Shown: positions 40,327 to 50,757, numbered from the stretch's first letter. The stretch is DNA of 64,000 nt from Rickettsia endosymbiont of Gonocerus acuteangulatus (GCF_964026435.1 NZ_OZ032147.1:930001-994000); one strand, 5' to 3'. The notes: a model not told the origin generated them from the sequence alone. A program made the numbers and translations.

Positions 40327-40602
40327 ATGCAATCTATTATAAATCTTTTTAAAAAATCAGAAACACCGTCTCCATTGCAAGTAGAAGAAAAGTTATCAGA
40401 TACAGTGCTATATAATAAATTAATACAGGCAATAAAATCAGAAAGGTCTTTAGAGGCTCTAGAGTTAATTCCAAAAATGAAAAATGAGGAATTAGCTAAA
40501 CCTAATAATTACGGAAACACACCTTTATATTTAGCTCTCAATAAAAATTTACAAGCAGTTTGTGAAGCACTTGTTTTAAGACAAAACTTACGCTATGTTT
40601 GA
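40327..40602 (+). pseudogene. truncated ankyrin-repeat protein gene
   Basis: The ATG at 40327 begins MQSIINLFKKSETPSPLQ and leads into an ankyrin repeat (NNYGNTPLYLALNKNLQAVCEAL). At 40582 the frame enters a MITE and ends after QNLRYV. No continuation of the gene exists on the other side, where IS30 sequence follows, so the 3' part was removed by rearrangement. Ankyrin proteins are often effectors in Rickettsia. Confidence 0.65.
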
Positions 40603-40706
40603 TATAATGCCCATGAATTAAGGGATATTATGAAGTGCTTCACTATAAAACATTGCTGTGTAATAAGAGTTTTTAGCATATTTGCTATAACATAGCGTAA
40701 GTTTTG
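40582..40706. mobile_element. MITE with IS701-like ends, copy M4 (125 bp)
   Basis: Both 16-bp ends are intact, but the flanks AAGA (ankyrin gene) and TTAA (IS30) do not match. The copy therefore marks a recombination junction rather than a simple insertion. Confidence 0.8.
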
Positions 40707-41532
40707 TTAAAGTTATATAGCTATTTACCTTCTAAAAGATATAAAAGGCAAGAAAGAGGGAAGAGGTGTCAAAGGATCATTATACCACAAAGGATCTCAA
40801 TACATCAGCGTGATGCAATAGCTACGAAAAAGGTAGAAGTAGGGAATTTTGAGGCAGATCTTACATTTCATAAAGGTAATCAAAGTATGAATATTGGTGC
40901 ACTGGTGGATAAAAAGAGTCAAAAGATTATTTTAGTGCTGAATAACTCCAAGAGAGCTACAACAGTTACCAATGGTTTTTTAAGAAAGATAAAAACTCTT
41001 CCAAATAGTGTGAGAAAGACTATTACTATGGATAATGGCAAAGAGTTTGTGGGGCATGTTGCCTATAGACTATCTGGGTTTCAAACTTTCTTTTGTGATC
41101 CATACCGCCCTAGACAAAAAGCATTAGTGGAAAAAATGAATTCTATGATTCATAGAATTGTACCTAAAAATACAGATATTACTACCGTTACACAAAGAGG
41201 TCTTGACAATGTTGCTGAGATTTTAAATAACAAAACTTACGCTATGAGTAAAAAAGTGATAAATTATTGTAAAAATAATTAAACATGTCAAAGAGGATAA
41301 AGTTGCAAGCAATACCAATTAATAGGACAGATTATTGTCAATTTTTAATAGTTAGCCAAAAGAATTATAGTTTAACCTACTACGCTGAACATGCAAAGAA
41401 ATGTAGTCATGATGTTATTAATAGATTTTTAAGGAATGAAAAATATACACCTTCTTTGTTATGGGAACACATCAAGAATGATGTTATTTTTTCATCTAAT
41501 GGATATACAATATTTGATGATACGGTTTTAAA

Positions 41533-42057
41533 TCTCTTTTGGGTATATTCCCCGCCGCTTGCGGCGTAATATGGCGGAATGAGCAAATATATACATAAAA
41601 GTCATAATGTTACGGTACTGCTGTATCACATGGTATTTCCAGCAAAATATCGCCGAGCAGTGTTTGACGTATCAGTTGATCAAGTATTACGAGAAATATG
41701 TTTAGAGATAGAAAAGAGATATCAAATAAAATTTTTAGAAATAGGGGTTGATGAAGATCATGTCCATTTTTTGGTACAATCTGTACCAACCTATAGCGTA
41801 ACAAAAATAGTAACAACAATTAAAAGTGTTACAGCTCGTCAAATATTTAGACAGTGTCCACAGGTAAAGAAACAATTATGGGGTGGAGAATTTTGGACTG
41901 ATGGATATTTTACGAGTACGGTAGGTAAGCATGGAAATGAGAATATGATAGGAAAATACGTAAAAAACCAAGGCAAGGAATATCAGAAACTGCATGAGGA
42001 TCATCAGCTAGCTTTCTTCTAAAATACCCCGCTGCTTGCGGCGGGGATTACTTTTAT
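41533..42057 (+). mobile_element. IS200 element, copy K2 (525 bp)
   Basis: TCTCTTTTGGGTATATTCC follows TTAAA of the transposase gene; the right end is CGGGGATTACTTTTAT. Removal restores the IS701 sequence GGTTTTAAATAAAAGG exactly, with no target duplication, as expected for IS200. Confidence 0.9.
41579..42022 (+). CDS. tnpA: IS200 TnpA (Y1 HUH transposase)
   Basis: 147 aa and intact, with the HUH pair in DEDHVHFLVQ and candidate Tyr127. It appears identical to the protein at 27935-28378. Confidence 0.93.
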   Translation: MSKYIHKSHNVTVLLYHMVFPAKYRRAVFDVSVDQVLREICLEIEKRYQIKFLEIGVDEDHVHFLVQSVPTYSVTKIVTTIKSVTARQIFRQCPQVKKQLWGGEFWTDGYFTSTVGKHGNENMIGKYVKNQGKEYQKLHEDHQLAFF

Positions 42058-42569
42058 TAAAAGGAATACGAAGCAAATAGAAATTGCAAGATCGCAGTAC
42101 AGTGGAGCTACAGGTAGAGTTACTAAAGGTATAGGAGTAGTGAGTCTGGTATATTATAACCCTGATATTAATAAGTTTTGGGTAATAGATTATCGAATTT
42201 TTGCACCTGATCATGATGGAGCAACAAAACTAGAACACCTATTAAACATGTTAAATAATGCTGTTTATAGCAAGAAGATTCCTTTTCAAACAGTACTTTT
42301 TGACACATGGTATTCTACACACAAAATTATGCAACATGTTGACTCTTTGGGGAAATATTATTATGCCCCTATTAAAGCCAATAGAAACGTTAGTAAAACA
42401 CACGATTCTAAACCTTATAAAGCTGTAAAAGAGTTGACATTTTCAGATGAAGAGATCAGGCATGGAGTAGAGATTCATATAAAAGGCTTTGCTAAAAATA
42501 AGCATGTTAATTTGTTTAAATTTACTGTTTCTACCAACAGAGTTGAGTATGTTGTTACCAATAACAAAA

Positions 42570-42694
42570 CAAAACTTACGCTATGTTTGATATAATGCCC
42601 ATGAATTAAGGGATATTATGAAGTGCTTCACTATAAAACATTGCTGTGTAATAAGAGTTTTTAGCATATTTGCTATAACATAGCGTAAGTTTTG
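42570..42694. mobile_element. MITE with IS701-like ends, copy M5 (125 bp)
   Basis: CAAAACTTACGCTATG ends with duplicated AAAA (42566-42569 and 42695-42698). It is inserted in the transposase gene of a 1110-bp-type element. Confidence 0.87.
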
Positions 42695-43089
42695 AAAACT
42701 CAAAAATCTTCTAAAGCTGCACAAGATGAGTGTGGCTTTCGATGGGTAATTGAGAGCATGCACAGAGAAATTAAGCAACTTACTGGGATAGAACGTTGTC
42801 AATGCAGGAAACAGCGTCTTCAACGTAATCATATTAGTTGTGCATTTTTAGTTTGGGCATTTCTCAAAAGGACTGTAAATACAATCGGTAAAACGGTTTA
42901 CCAAATAAAGTTAGGGCTTTTAGATGACTATATGCAACAACAGCTGCGTTCTCCATCTTTACGATATTTAGAACCAAACATAGCGTAAGTTTTGATAACA
43001 TGCCAAGAAAGATTTTTGGTTATAAAACCCCCAATGAAATTTGGGCAGAAAATTTATAGGTTTTGTTCTACTTAGTCCTTGCATTTTCA

Positions 43090-43378
43090 CAATAACTCTT
43101 GGCTCGCACGAAGCTGACCAAGAGCAGGATTTTCTATAGCAAGATTTATTACTGCTTGTTCTATATGTTCTGATACACGATTCTTAAGTATAGGTTTCTT
43201 ACGACTTATATCTGTAAGTGCAGCTTCTACTCCTGTCTCATACAGTTCTTTAAATCGGTAAAAGCTATCTCTTGAATAGCCCATTACTTTACACGCAGTG
43301 CCTAACACTGCCTAGTTGTTTTGCAAGTTCTAATAATCCTAATTTAGGTTTGATTATTTTTTGATCATAGTTTGACAT
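43090..43378 (-). pseudogene. IS481-type transposase, N-terminal fragment
   Basis: ATG at 43376-43378 gives MSNYDQKIIKPKLGLLELAK. A 10-bp near-tandem insertion (AGGCAGTGTTAGGCA) shifts the frame, after which [33 protein letters not shown] and [19 protein letters not shown] follow. This is the HTH domain of an IS481-family transposase. The catalytic part is missing beyond the IS30 end. Confidence 0.7.
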
Positions 43379-43532
43379 ATTTTTCCTATTAATTGATTTT
43401 TATATTTAGTTTATGGATATGATATATAACTTCTCAGTTATCTACATACCCACAAACTCATCTAATTTCAATCTTAATATGTCAGATCAAATCTGAAGGT
43501 TTACAAATTAATTCATTGAAACTTACAGTTTC

Positions 43533-43752
43533 TTCTCGCAATGACGATTCTTAAGTCTTGTATGCATTGCCTGCGTGGATCAGTTTTTCCGTCTGAGCTA
43601 AGGAAATTACGAAGTAATTGACGAAGCAATCCAGTAAAAAATGCTAACTTTATAACAATTTTATTATTTTCTCTGGATTGCCACGCTCATTTCATTCGCA
43701 TAGTTCAGACGACTCTTGATCTATGCAAGTAAGCCTTATGCGGGAATAACAT
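43533..43752. repeat. cluster of palindromic repeat segments
   Basis: Contains TTCTCGCAATGACGATTC, GCATTGCCTGCGTGGATC, GTCTGAGCTAAGG, CTGGATTGCCACGCTC and CAGACGACTCTTGATC. These are the same blocks as at 34970 and 47993, arranged as a long imperfect palindrome. The stretch 43379-43532 shows no gene. Confidence 0.5.
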
Positions 43753-43773
43753 AGAAGACTTCCAACAATATTC

Positions 43774-44625
43774 TTAGTTACATATCTTAAATGCCTGTAC
43801 TGTGTTTTTGAGCAAAAAAGCAATAGTCATGGGACCGATGCCGCCCGGAACAGGGGTAATATATTTGACTTTAGATTTAACATTTTCAAAATCGACGTCG
43901 CCAATAATTTTATTACCGCCGATTCTATTAATTCCTACATCAATTACTAATGCATCTGGCTTAAAGTATTCAGAAGTTAATTTTAGAGGTGAGCCGATAG
44001 CCGCAACAACAATATCAGCTTTAGAGGTAATAGAACTTAAATTCTGTGATTTAGAGTGACAAATAGTTACACTACAATCCTCTTTTAAGAGTAATGCACT
44101 CAAAGGTTTGCCGACGATATTTGAGCGTCCAACAATTACGGCATTTTTACCGCTTAAATTCGGTTCATGTTTTTTAATTACTTCAAGGCAGCCAAGAGCA
44201 GTACAGGGTACAAAACCGTTATCAATTCCGCTATGTAAATAACCAATATTCAAAGGATGAAAACCATCAACATCTTTAGAATGCGAGATAGCGGATAAAA
44301 TTTTATTTTTGTCTATAGATTCCGGTAAAGGAAGCTGAACTATAATTCCTGAAACATTTTGATCAAGATTTAATTCACTGATTTTTGCTATTAAATCTTC
44401 TGTTTTTATAGTATTAGGAAGATTTAATAACAGCGTATCAATACCTATTTTATTAGCATGTTTTATTTTATTTTTGACATAAATAATACTTGCAGGATTG
44501 TCACCAACTAAGACTATTGCCAGTTTTGGTGATTCTCCTGTTTTATCCTTAAGCTTTTGAATTTCATGCTTTAATTCACTCAATATTTCATTTGCTAAAG
44601 CTTTGCCGTCAATTACGTTATTCAC
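43774..44625 (-). CDS. folD: methylenetetrahydrofolate dehydrogenase/cyclohydrolase FolD
   Basis: About 283 aa from the GTG at 44625; a longer frame from 44730 overlaps the previous gene by over 100 nt and adds residues not seen in FolD. The enzyme interconverts methylene- and formyl-THF. Motifs are [18 protein letters not shown] with the catalytic Lys and Tyr, [20 protein letters not shown], and the C-terminal [23 protein letters not shown] overlaps the upstream stop, showing translational coupling. Confidence 0.95.
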   Translation of the reverse strand: MNNVIDGKALANEILSELKHEIQKLKDKTGESPKLAIVLVGDNPASIIYVKNKIKHANKIGIDTLLLNLPNTIKTEDLIAKISELNLDQNVSGIIVQLPLPESIDKNKILSAISHSKDVDGFHPLNIGYLHSGIDNGFVPCTALGCLEVIKKHEPNLSGKNAVIVGRSNIVGKPLSALLLKEDCSVTICHSKSQNLSSITSKADIVVAAIGSPLKLTSEYFKPDALVIDVGINRIGGNKIIGDVDFENVKSKVKYITPVPGGIGPMTIAFLLKNTVQAFKICN

Positions 44626-45631
44626 TCTTATTTGCTTCTCCAAATTTAGTAGTTGAGTACTCAAAATGTAGAGCCTTGCCATCAAATACTTTACCATAAG
44701 CATGGTGAAGACTGCTTGCTGCTTCGGCAAAACCAGTAAGAATTAGTTTAAGCTTATCATCATAATGAGCGACATCACCAATAGCATAAATACCTGGAAT
44801 ATTAGTTTGGTAATGCACAGGATCAACTTCGATATGGTGAAGCTTTATATCAAATCCCCAATTTACTAAGTTACCTAATTCCTGCTTTAAACCAAAAAAC
44901 GGCAATAATATATTAGCATCTAGCTTCCGTGTATTATTTTGTAAGTCTCTAACTATAACAGCTTGAAGTTCGCTATTATTTCCCTCTAATGAATCTAGTT
45001 GATAGCCGGTGACTAACTCAATTTTTCCACTTTCTACTATATCTTTTAATTGTCTTAAACTATCATTTGCTGCTCTAAATTTATCCCGCCTATGGACTAG
45101 ATATATTTTATTAGCAATTTCAGAAAGAGAAATAGCCCAATCAACAGCAGAATCACCGCCACCTGCTATAACTATATTTTTACCTGTAAATTTACTGCGG
45201 TTATTAATAAAGTAAAAAACTGATTCATTCTCAAATTTTTCAATATTTGCAAGAGGAGGCTTATTAGGACCAAATGAGCCAGCTCCAGCTGCAATAATGA
45301 TTATTTTACTTTTAATAATAATATCTTTTGAGGTTTTTACTTCAAAAAAATCATTTTCTTTCTTTAACTCTACTGCTTGTTGGTTTAAATGATAAACCGG
45401 ATTAAACGGAGCTGCTTGTAATTCTAGCTGTTTTATTAGCTCTGCTGCGGCAATTTTAGGGTAGGCTGGTATATCGTAAATAGGCTTTTCAGGATAAAGT
45501 GTAATACACTGACCACCTATAACCTCTTGTGCATCGATTACATGGCACTTCATTCCTAACATTCCTGCTTGAAAAATGGCAAATAACCCACTAGGTCCTG
45601 CTCCTATTATTAAAACATCAGTATTGTGCAT
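44618..45631 (-). CDS. TrxB-like ferredoxin/flavodoxin-NADP reductase
   Basis: This 337-aa flavoprotein has the FAD motif GAGPSG near residue 11, [17 protein letters not shown], the NADPH motif [11 protein letters not shown] and the FAD-binding [13 protein letters not shown]. The thioredoxin-reductase CxxC pair is missing, which places it with the TrxB-like ferredoxin-NADP reductases (YumC type). It could reduce the Fdx encoded at 24983. It is upstream of folD and overlaps it by 8 nt. Confidence 0.9.
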   Translation of the reverse strand: MHNTDVLIIGAGPSGLFAIFQAGMLGMKCHVIDAQEVIGGQCITLYPEKPIYDIPAYPKIAAAELIKQLELQAAPFNPVYHLNQQAVELKKENDFFEVKTSKDIIIKSKIIIIAAGAGSFGPNKPPLANIEKFENESVFYFINNRSKFTGKNIVIAGGGDSAVDWAISLSEIANKIYLVHRRDKFRAANDSLRQLKDIVESGKIELVTGYQLDSLEGNNSELQAVIVRDLQNNTRKLDANILLPFFGLKQELGNLVNWGFDIKLHHIEVDPVHYQTNIPGIYAIGDVAHYDDKLKLILTGFAEAASSLHHAYGKVFDGKALHFEYSTTKFGEANKSE

Positions 45632-45734
45632 TATTATTTTATATTTGATTTTAAAACAGAATTTTATTAGATATTAGGGCAATAATCAATTGTTATTAAT
45701 TACAATGTTTAAATAGATATTGATTTAATATGCC

Positions 45735-45935
45735 CTAACTTATCCCAAGTAATAATGTAGCCGCAAGACATTTTGCCCTTGCTACAATGATTCTATCGGC
45801 TGGATCGCCATGAAAATCATCCACAAGGGAAATGTTTTCTGCTGCAATCTCTGAAGAAATATCTTTAATAGCTAATCCATTAATATCTGTTATAGAGTTC
45901 AGAAAATCTTTTATAGGCTCAATAATTTTTTTTCA
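45735..45935 (-). pseudogene. VapC-type PIN-domain toxin, C-terminal remnant
   Basis: The minus strand gives PIKDFLNSITDINGLAIKDI, SSEIAAENISLVDDFHGDPA, DRIIVARAKCLAATLLLGIS and a stop. The core FHGDPADRIIVA, with the second acidic cluster of PIN ribonucleases, is characteristic of VapC. The N-terminal half with the first Asp is gone and a poly-A run shifts the frame at the left. No antitoxin is seen. Confidence 0.65.
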
Positions 45936-45950
45936 ATTTTTTCTTATATC

Positions 45951-46152
45951 TTACATTAACTTCTCAACTTCTTCTTTGTCTAAACCTGTAAAATATATTA
46001 TTTCATCTAATGGTATACTTTCTTTTAGCATCTTCTTTGCCATAATAGCTTTTGCTTCTCCCTTTCCTTGTTGCATCCAATGGTGAGCTATACTTTTCAT
46101 AATGTTCTCTCTTTTTTTAGGATTTAATTTTGATTTAAGTAGTTTTTCTACT
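45951..46152 (-). pseudogene. PDDEXK/Rpn-family nuclease, C-terminal remnant
   Basis: Open minus frame: KLLKSKLNPKKRENIMKSIA, HHWMQQGKGEAKAIMAKKML, then IPLDEIIYFTGLDKEEVEKL. Such GKGEA...GLDKEEVEKL tails end Rpn/PDDEXK transposase-like proteins in Rickettsia. It is cut at 46153 by an IS701-like element; the nuclease domain is missing. Confidence 0.6.
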
Positions 46153-46762
46153 CAAAACTTACGCTATGTTTGGTTCTAAATATCGTAAAGATGGAGAACA
46201 CAGCTGTTGTTGCATATAGTCATCTAAAAGCCCTAACTTTATTTGGTAAACCGTTTTACCGATTGTATTTGCAGTCCTTTTGAGAAATGCCCAAACTAAA
46301 AATGCCCAACTAATATGATTACGTTGAATACGCTGTTTCCTGCATTGACAACGTTCTATCCCAGTAAGTTGCTTAATTTCTCTGTGCATGCTCTCAATTA
46401 CCCATCGAAAGCCACACTCATCTTGTGCAGCTTTAGAAGATTTTTGAGTTTTGTTATTGGTAACAACATACTCAACTCTGTTGGTAGAAACAGTAAATTT
46501 AAACAAATTAACATGCTTATTTTTAGCAAAGCCTTTTATATGAATCTCTACTCCATGCCTGATCTCTTCATCTGAAAATGTCAACTCTTTTACAGCTTTA
46601 TAAGGTTTAGAATCGTGTGTTTTACTAACGTTTCTATTGGCTTTAATAGGGGCATAATAATATTTTCCCAGAGAGTCAACATGTTGCATAATTTTGTGTG
46701 TAGAATACCATGTGTCAAAAAGTACTGTTTGAAAAGGAATCTTCTTACTATAAACAGCATTA
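46153..46762 (-). mobile_element. IS701-like element, 3' half
   Basis: CAAAACTTACGCTATG at 46153 and about 200 codons of the transposase C-terminal part. It is cut at 46762 by IS200 copy K3. The 5' part is not found beyond K3, so a deletion followed. Confidence 0.83.
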
Positions 46763-47287
46763 ATAAAAGTAATCCCCGCCGCAAGCAGCGGGGTATTTTA
46801 GAAGAAAGCTAGCTGATGATCCTCATGCAGTTTCTGATATTCCTTGCCTTGGTTTTTTACGTATTTTCCTATCATATTCTCATTTCCATGCTTACCTACC
46901 GTACTCGTAAAATATCCATCAGTCCAAAATTCTCCACCCCATAATTGTTTCTTTACCTGTGGACACTGTCTAAATATTTGACGAGCTGTAACACTTTTAA
47001 TTGTTGTTACTATTTTTGTTACGCTATAGGTTGGTACAGATTGTACCAAAAAATGGACATGATCTTCATCAACCCCTATTTCTAAAAATTTTATTTGATA
47101 TCTCTTTTCTATCTCTAAACATATTTCTCGTAATACTTGATCAACTGATACGTCAAACACTGCTCGGCGATATTTTGCTGGAAATACCATGTGATACAGC
47201 AGTACCGTAACATTATGACTTTTATGTATATATTTGCTCATTCCGCCATATTACGCCGCAAGCGGCGGGGAATATACCCAAAAGAGA
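46763..47287 (-). mobile_element. IS200 element, copy K3 (525 bp)
   Basis: ATAAAAGTAATCCCCGCC at the left and CCCAAAAGAGA at the right; in the tnpA direction it follows TTTAA. It lies between IS701 sequence and an usher-gene remnant. Confidence 0.88.
46798..47241 (-). CDS. tnpA: IS200 TnpA (Y1 HUH transposase)
   Basis: 147 aa, intact and the same as at 27935 and 41579, with the HUH pair in DEDHVHFLVQ. Confidence 0.93.
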   Translation of the reverse strand: MSKYIHKSHNVTVLLYHMVFPAKYRRAVFDVSVDQVLREICLEIEKRYQIKFLEIGVDEDHVHFLVQSVPTYSVTKIVTTIKSVTARQIFRQCPQVKKQLWGGEFWTDGYFTSTVGKHGNENMIGKYVKNQGKEYQKLHEDHQLAFF

Positions 47288-47407
47288 TTAAATGGTTCTA
47301 TCTGTAATGAAAATGTAGAAAATAGTAAATGTTGTCATTTTAGTGTACCCGTTAATAAAGATTCAAATGATCCAATAATTGATTTAGGTGAAATAGTATG
47401 CGAATAA
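47288..47407 (+). pseudogene. C-terminal end of a probable outer-membrane usher
   Basis: An open frame from the IS200 end reads NGSICNENVENSKCCHFSVP, then NDPIIDLGEIVCE and stops. A pattern of G-x-x-C, F-x-x-P, then P-x-x-x-LG-x-x-x-C is typical of the extreme C-terminus of spore-coat-U-type (archaic chaperone-usher) pilus ushers. Its stop overlaps the start of the pilin-like gene (GTATGCGAATAA). The rest of the usher is gone. Confidence 0.5.
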
Positions 47408-47983
47408 AATATTTAGTATTTTTGATTAGTTTAATCTTATCAGGTCAAACCATGGCAACGTGTAGCGTATCTGTACCAACTGTGGGATTTGGTAATGTTA
47501 GTACGTCGTCTAGCAAAACTACTTCAGTTACGGCTTCAGTCACTTGTAGTGCTTTAATTTCATCAAAACTTACGCTATGTTATAGCAAATATGCTAAAAA
47601 CCCTTACTACAAAGCTATGTTTTTACAGTGCATCACTTTATAATATCCTTTAATTTATAGGAATTATATCAAACATAGCGTAAGTTTTGTCATTAATTGT
47701 GAGTTATACCTTAAAATTTAGTACAGGTTCAGCAAATATTTATAATCCAAGAAATATGCTTAACGGCAGTAATAAGCTAACTTACAATTTATATAAAGAT
47801 GCTGCTTATAGTCAAATACTTGGTAATGGAACAAGCAGTACAGTAACAATTCAAGATAGCTATTTGCTTGCCCTTGGACCGGTTACTAGAAATTATACTA
47901 TATATGCAAGCCTACCTGCTCAACCTCTTGCTAATGTTGGTAATTATCAAGATACTATTACTGTAACTTTAACCCAGCCATAA
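47398..47983 (+). pseudogene. spore coat U-type pilin gene, interrupted by a MITE
   Basis: The ATG at 47398 gives a signal peptide (KYLVFLISLILSGQTMA) and TCSVSVPTVGFGNVSTS, then VTASVTCSAL. A MITE (47564-47689) interrupts at ATTTCAT. Removing it with one TCAT rejoins LIS and LIVSYTLKFSTG exactly in frame, giving a 151-aa SCPU-domain protein ending GNYQDTITVTLTQP. Such proteins are subunits of archaic chaperone-usher pili. As it stands it is truncated after about 55 residues plus MITE-encoded codons. Confidence 0.8.
47564..47689. mobile_element. MITE with IS701-like ends, copy M6 (126 bp)
   Basis: CAAAACTTACGCTATG ends with duplicated TCAT (47560-47563 and 47690-47693), inside the pilin gene. 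It is the 126-bp sub-type. Confidence 0.9.
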
Positions 47984-47992
47984 TTTCGAAAT

Positions 47993-48200
47993 GTCATTGC
48001 GAGGAAAAATTGGCGTTGTTGCGTGGATACTAATCGTCATTGTGAGGAAAAACTATAAGTTTTGACGAAGCAAGGAAGTATAAAAAGTGCTAATTTATAG
48101 CGTTTTTTATTATTTTTTCTGGATTGACATGCTCATTTCATTCGCTTAGATCAGACGACTCTCGATCCACGCAGGCAATGCCGGAAAAACTGGGTTTGAA
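47993..48200. repeat. mixed palindromic repeats
   Basis: GTCATTGCGAGGAAAAATTG, a second CGTCATTGTGAGG, then AGTGCTAATTTATAGCG, CTGGATTGACATGCTC and CAGACGACTCTCGATCC. These blocks match those at 34970 and 43533. No gene is seen in 47984-48251. Confidence 0.5.
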
Positions 48201-48251
48201 GCAATCTCAGGAATCTTACTTTACTTAAGTTTGTTTGTAATGAAAGAATGA

Positions 48252-48737
48252 TTATTGTATTAATGACTCGAACTCTTTAACTACTGCTTGGTAGAGCTTA
48301 CGTTTGAATGGAATAATGATTGATAATAATTCGTCAAGTGATGCCCAACGCCACGCGTCAAATTCTGGATTAAGAGTGTTTATATTAATATCTTCATTAG
48401 TGCCAGTGAATCTAATTAAAAACCAGCGTTGTTTCTGCCCACGAAAATTACCATTCCATAATTTAGGAATTAAAAAACTTGGTACGTCGTAACTATACCA
48501 GCATTTACTTTCGGCAATTATATATCCTTTGCTACTTCCTATTTCTTCTAACATTTCACGCATAGCTGCAATACTTGGGGTTTCGCCAGGTACTATTCCA
48601 CCTTGTGGCATTTGCCATGCAGAGATTTTAGTATCTATTCGCTTACCAACAAATATTTTATTATCAGCGTTTAATATCATCATACCAACGCCTGGTCTGT
48701 AAGGTAATGCTAGATGTTTTTTAGAAGTTTTATTCAT
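48252..48737 (-). CDS. rppH: RNA pyrophosphohydrolase RppH (Nudix)
   Basis: This 161-aa Nudix hydrolase removes pyrophosphate from mRNA 5' ends, or hydrolyses dinucleoside polyphosphates (NudH/InvA). [12 protein letters not shown] at the start, the Nudix box [20 protein letters not shown] (next residues IG) and [14 protein letters not shown] match RppH. In intracellular bacteria this protein is linked to invasion. It starts 2 nt after the pleD stop, so the two are one operon. Confidence 0.93.
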   Translation of the reverse strand: MNKTSKKHLALPYRPGVGMMILNADNKIFVGKRIDTKISAWQMPQGGIVPGETPSIAAMREMLEEIGSSKGYIIAESKCWYSYDVPSFLIPKLWNGNFRGQKQRWFLIRFTGTNEDININTLNPEFDAWRWASLDELLSIIIPFKRKLYQAVVKEFESLIQ

Positions 48738-48739
48738 AA

Positions 48740-50113
48740 TTATAGTTTTACAACTTTATTTTTACCAGTTGTTTTAGCTTCATACATAGCTTTATCCGAG
48801 CGTTCAATAAAATCTTCTATTGACTCACCTTTTTTATACTCTGTAACTCCTATAGACACAGTTTTTTTTAAAGGTTCTTCTTGCTTGTCTATTTGGAAGT
48901 TCATACTTTCTATTTTAACTCTAACTCGCTCTGCTGTATATAGTGCCTGGTCAATATTTATATCATTTAAAAGTATAGTAAATTCTTCGCCACCAAATCT
49001 TGCTATTAAATCAGTTACTCTAAAGGTATTTTTTAAAATACGAGAAGTGGTTATTAAAACTTTATCTCCTGCTTGATGTCCATAAGTATCATTTACATGC
49101 TTAAAATTATCAATATCACACATAAGCAAATATAATTTCATATCCTCTTTATTAGCCTTTTCAACCATTTGCTTAATGTGTACATCGAAATAGCGGCGAT
49201 TAAATAAACCTGTTAATCCGTCTTTAGCTGCTAAATTTACGCTTTGTTCTAAATCGTTACGTAAATTATCTTGGTATTGCTTACGTCTTAATTGTGTTTT
49301 AATTCTTGCAGCTAGCTCACTTTCATCAATAGGATAAACAAAATAATCATTAATGCCAAGTTCAAATCCTTTCATAACTAATTGCATTTGATTTTCATTT
49401 CCATCTTCATCTTCATAAATTTGCAAAATTAATATCACTCCGCTTATTTCCGGTTTGCCTCTTAAAATAGCTCCTACTCTTAAAGGATCTTCATTTTCAA
49501 GGGTACTACTAATTACTATGAGATCAGGTTTATATTCATTTATAGTATCTGTCTCCTCAGAATTACTTATTACTTTTACGTTTGAGGTAATTTTAAGCAA
49601 CATTTGTTTTATGTTTTTAGCTTGTACTACATCATCGTTAATTAGCAATATTTTTTTATCTGCAAAATTATCATGTATTTCAATATTAACACCACCAAGT
49701 AATGCATTAGTACTATTACGAACTTTTAACTCATCAATTAAGCTCTTCATTCTTGATAATGATTTAATTCTTATAAAAAGAGCATTATCATTAATTGGCT
49801 TTGTCAAAAACTCATCTGCACCAGCCTCTAACCCTTTAACACGATCATCAACATCAGAAAGAGCAGTTACCATTACTACCGGAATATGGGTAGTTTCAGG
49901 ATCAGATTTAATTTTTTTGCATACTTCAAATCCATCCATCTCAGGCATCATAACATCAAGTAGTACTATATCTACTTTTTCTTTTTTTAAAATATTTAAT
50001 GCCTTTTTGCTGCTATTTGCTTTAAAAACAGTATAATACTCATTTAAAAGCTTTGCTTCTAGTAATTTAATATTCGTTTCTATATCGTCTACTATTAATA
50101 TGTTTGCACTCAT
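48740..50113 (-). CDS. pleD: PleD-type response regulator, diguanylate cyclase
   Basis: This 457-aa protein has two receiver domains and a GGDEF domain. The first has its phospho-acceptor Asp53 ([15 protein letters not shown]) and KP pair (FLTKPIND). The second (about 153-275) lacks the Asp ([13 protein letters not shown]) and serves as an adaptor. The cyclase has GGEEF at 374-378 and an inhibitory RxxD site (RVTD, 365-368), so it should make c-di-GMP under feedback. The EAL gene at 62674 could be the opposing enzyme. It is divergent from efp. Confidence 0.95.
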   Translation of the reverse strand: MSANILIVDDIETNIKLLEAKLLNEYYTVFKANSSKKALNILKKEKVDIVLLDVMMPEMDGFEVCKKIKSDPETTHIPVVMVTALSDVDDRVKGLEAGADEFLTKPINDNALFIRIKSLSRMKSLIDELKVRNSTNALLGGVNIEIHDNFADKKILLINDDVVQAKNIKQMLLKITSNVKVISNSEETDTINEYKPDLIVISSTLENEDPLRVGAILRGKPEISGVILILQIYEDEDGNENQMQLVMKGFELGINDYFVYPIDESELAARIKTQLRRKQYQDNLRNDLEQSVNLAAKDGLTGLFNRRYFDVHIKQMVEKANKEDMKLYLLMCDIDNFKHVNDTYGHQAGDKVLITTSRILKNTFRVTDLIARFGGEEFTILLNDINIDQALYTAERVRVKIESMNFQIDKQEEPLKKTVSIGVTEYKKGESIEDFIERSDKAMYEAKTTGKNKVVKL

Positions 50114-50190
50114 AAGATTAAATTCTTGTTTTTAAAGGAAATAATTTGTATATTTATATTTTTTTAAAGTAAGTTTAAGTGTAATAATAT

Positions 50191-50757
50191 ATGAAAATTT
50201 CAGCAAATTCAATTAGAACAGGTAATATATTAGTTTATAATAACGATTTATGGGTGGTAAGCAAACAACCTGAGCATACTCAGCCTGGAAAGGGCGGTGC
50301 TTATGTACAAGTTGAGATGAAAAATCTAAAAACTGGTACAAAGCGTAACGAAAGATTTAGTTCTTCAGATCACTTAGAAAAAGCTGAACTTGAACAAAAA
50401 GACTATCAATTTTTATATTTTGAAGATAATAATATAGTATTGATGGATAATCAGACTTTTGAACAGATAAGTGTAAGCAAAGAAATTTTAGATGAAAAGT
50501 TGCCTTTTTTAACTGAAAATATGATTGTTAAAGTTGAGTCTTATAATGAAAAACCTTTAAGTATTGAACTCCCTGCAACAGTTATACTAGAAATTATTGA
50601 AACTAATCCGGTAATAAAAGGAGCAACCGCTACCGCTTCATACAAACCAGCAACCCTTGCAAATGGTGTTAAGGTAAAAGTACCTCAATATTTGGAAATA
50701 GGCGAAAAAATTGTTGTTAAGACTGAGGATTTAACCTATGTTGAAAGATCAAAGTAA
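50191..50757 (+). CDS. efp: elongation factor P
   Basis: This 188-aa protein relieves ribosome stalling at polyproline. The modified loop [12 protein letters not shown] has Lys34, the usual modification site. Three beta-barrel domains and a C-terminal [19 protein letters not shown] are complete. A palindromic repeat follows. Confidence 0.97.
   Translation: MKISANSIRTGNILVYNNDLWVVSKQPEHTQPGKGGAYVQVEMKNLKTGTKRNERFSSSDHLEKAELEQKDYQFLYFEDNNIVLMDNQTFEQISVSKEILDEKLPFLTENMIVKVESYNEKPLSIELPATVILEIIETNPVIKGATATASYKPATLANGVKVKVPQYLEIGEKIVVKTEDLTYVERSK

Larger units (their letters stand above)
41231..42994 (+). mobile_element. IS701-like element, complete but carrying IS200 and a MITE
   Basis: CAAAACTTACGCTATG ends at 41231 and 42994, with duplicated ATAA (41227-41230 and 42995-42998). 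IS200 (41533-42057) and MITE M5 (42570-42694) are inside. Subtracting them gives 1110 bp, the same as the intact copies. The transposase is therefore split in three and inactive. Confidence 0.88.
40707..43089 (+). mobile_element. IS30-type element, copy J2, 5'-truncated, host to IS701
   Basis: Starts inside the transposase (TTAAAGTTATATAGC) and ends with the IS30 right end at 43089. It is interrupted by the IS701-like element at 41231-42994 with duplicated ATAA. The transposase C-terminal half (MDNGKEFVGH, LVEKMNSM) remains. Confidence 0.83.

Noticed and set aside
44626-44730. Longer FolD start with 35 extra residues
   Set aside because: It would overlap the upstream reductase gene by over 100 nt, and the extra residues are not FolD-like; GTG at 44625 fits the family and the GTGAATAA coupling.
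45832-46086. 84-codon plus-strand frame
   Set aside because: It is antisense to the VapC and Rpn remnants, which have clear protein motifs on the other strand.
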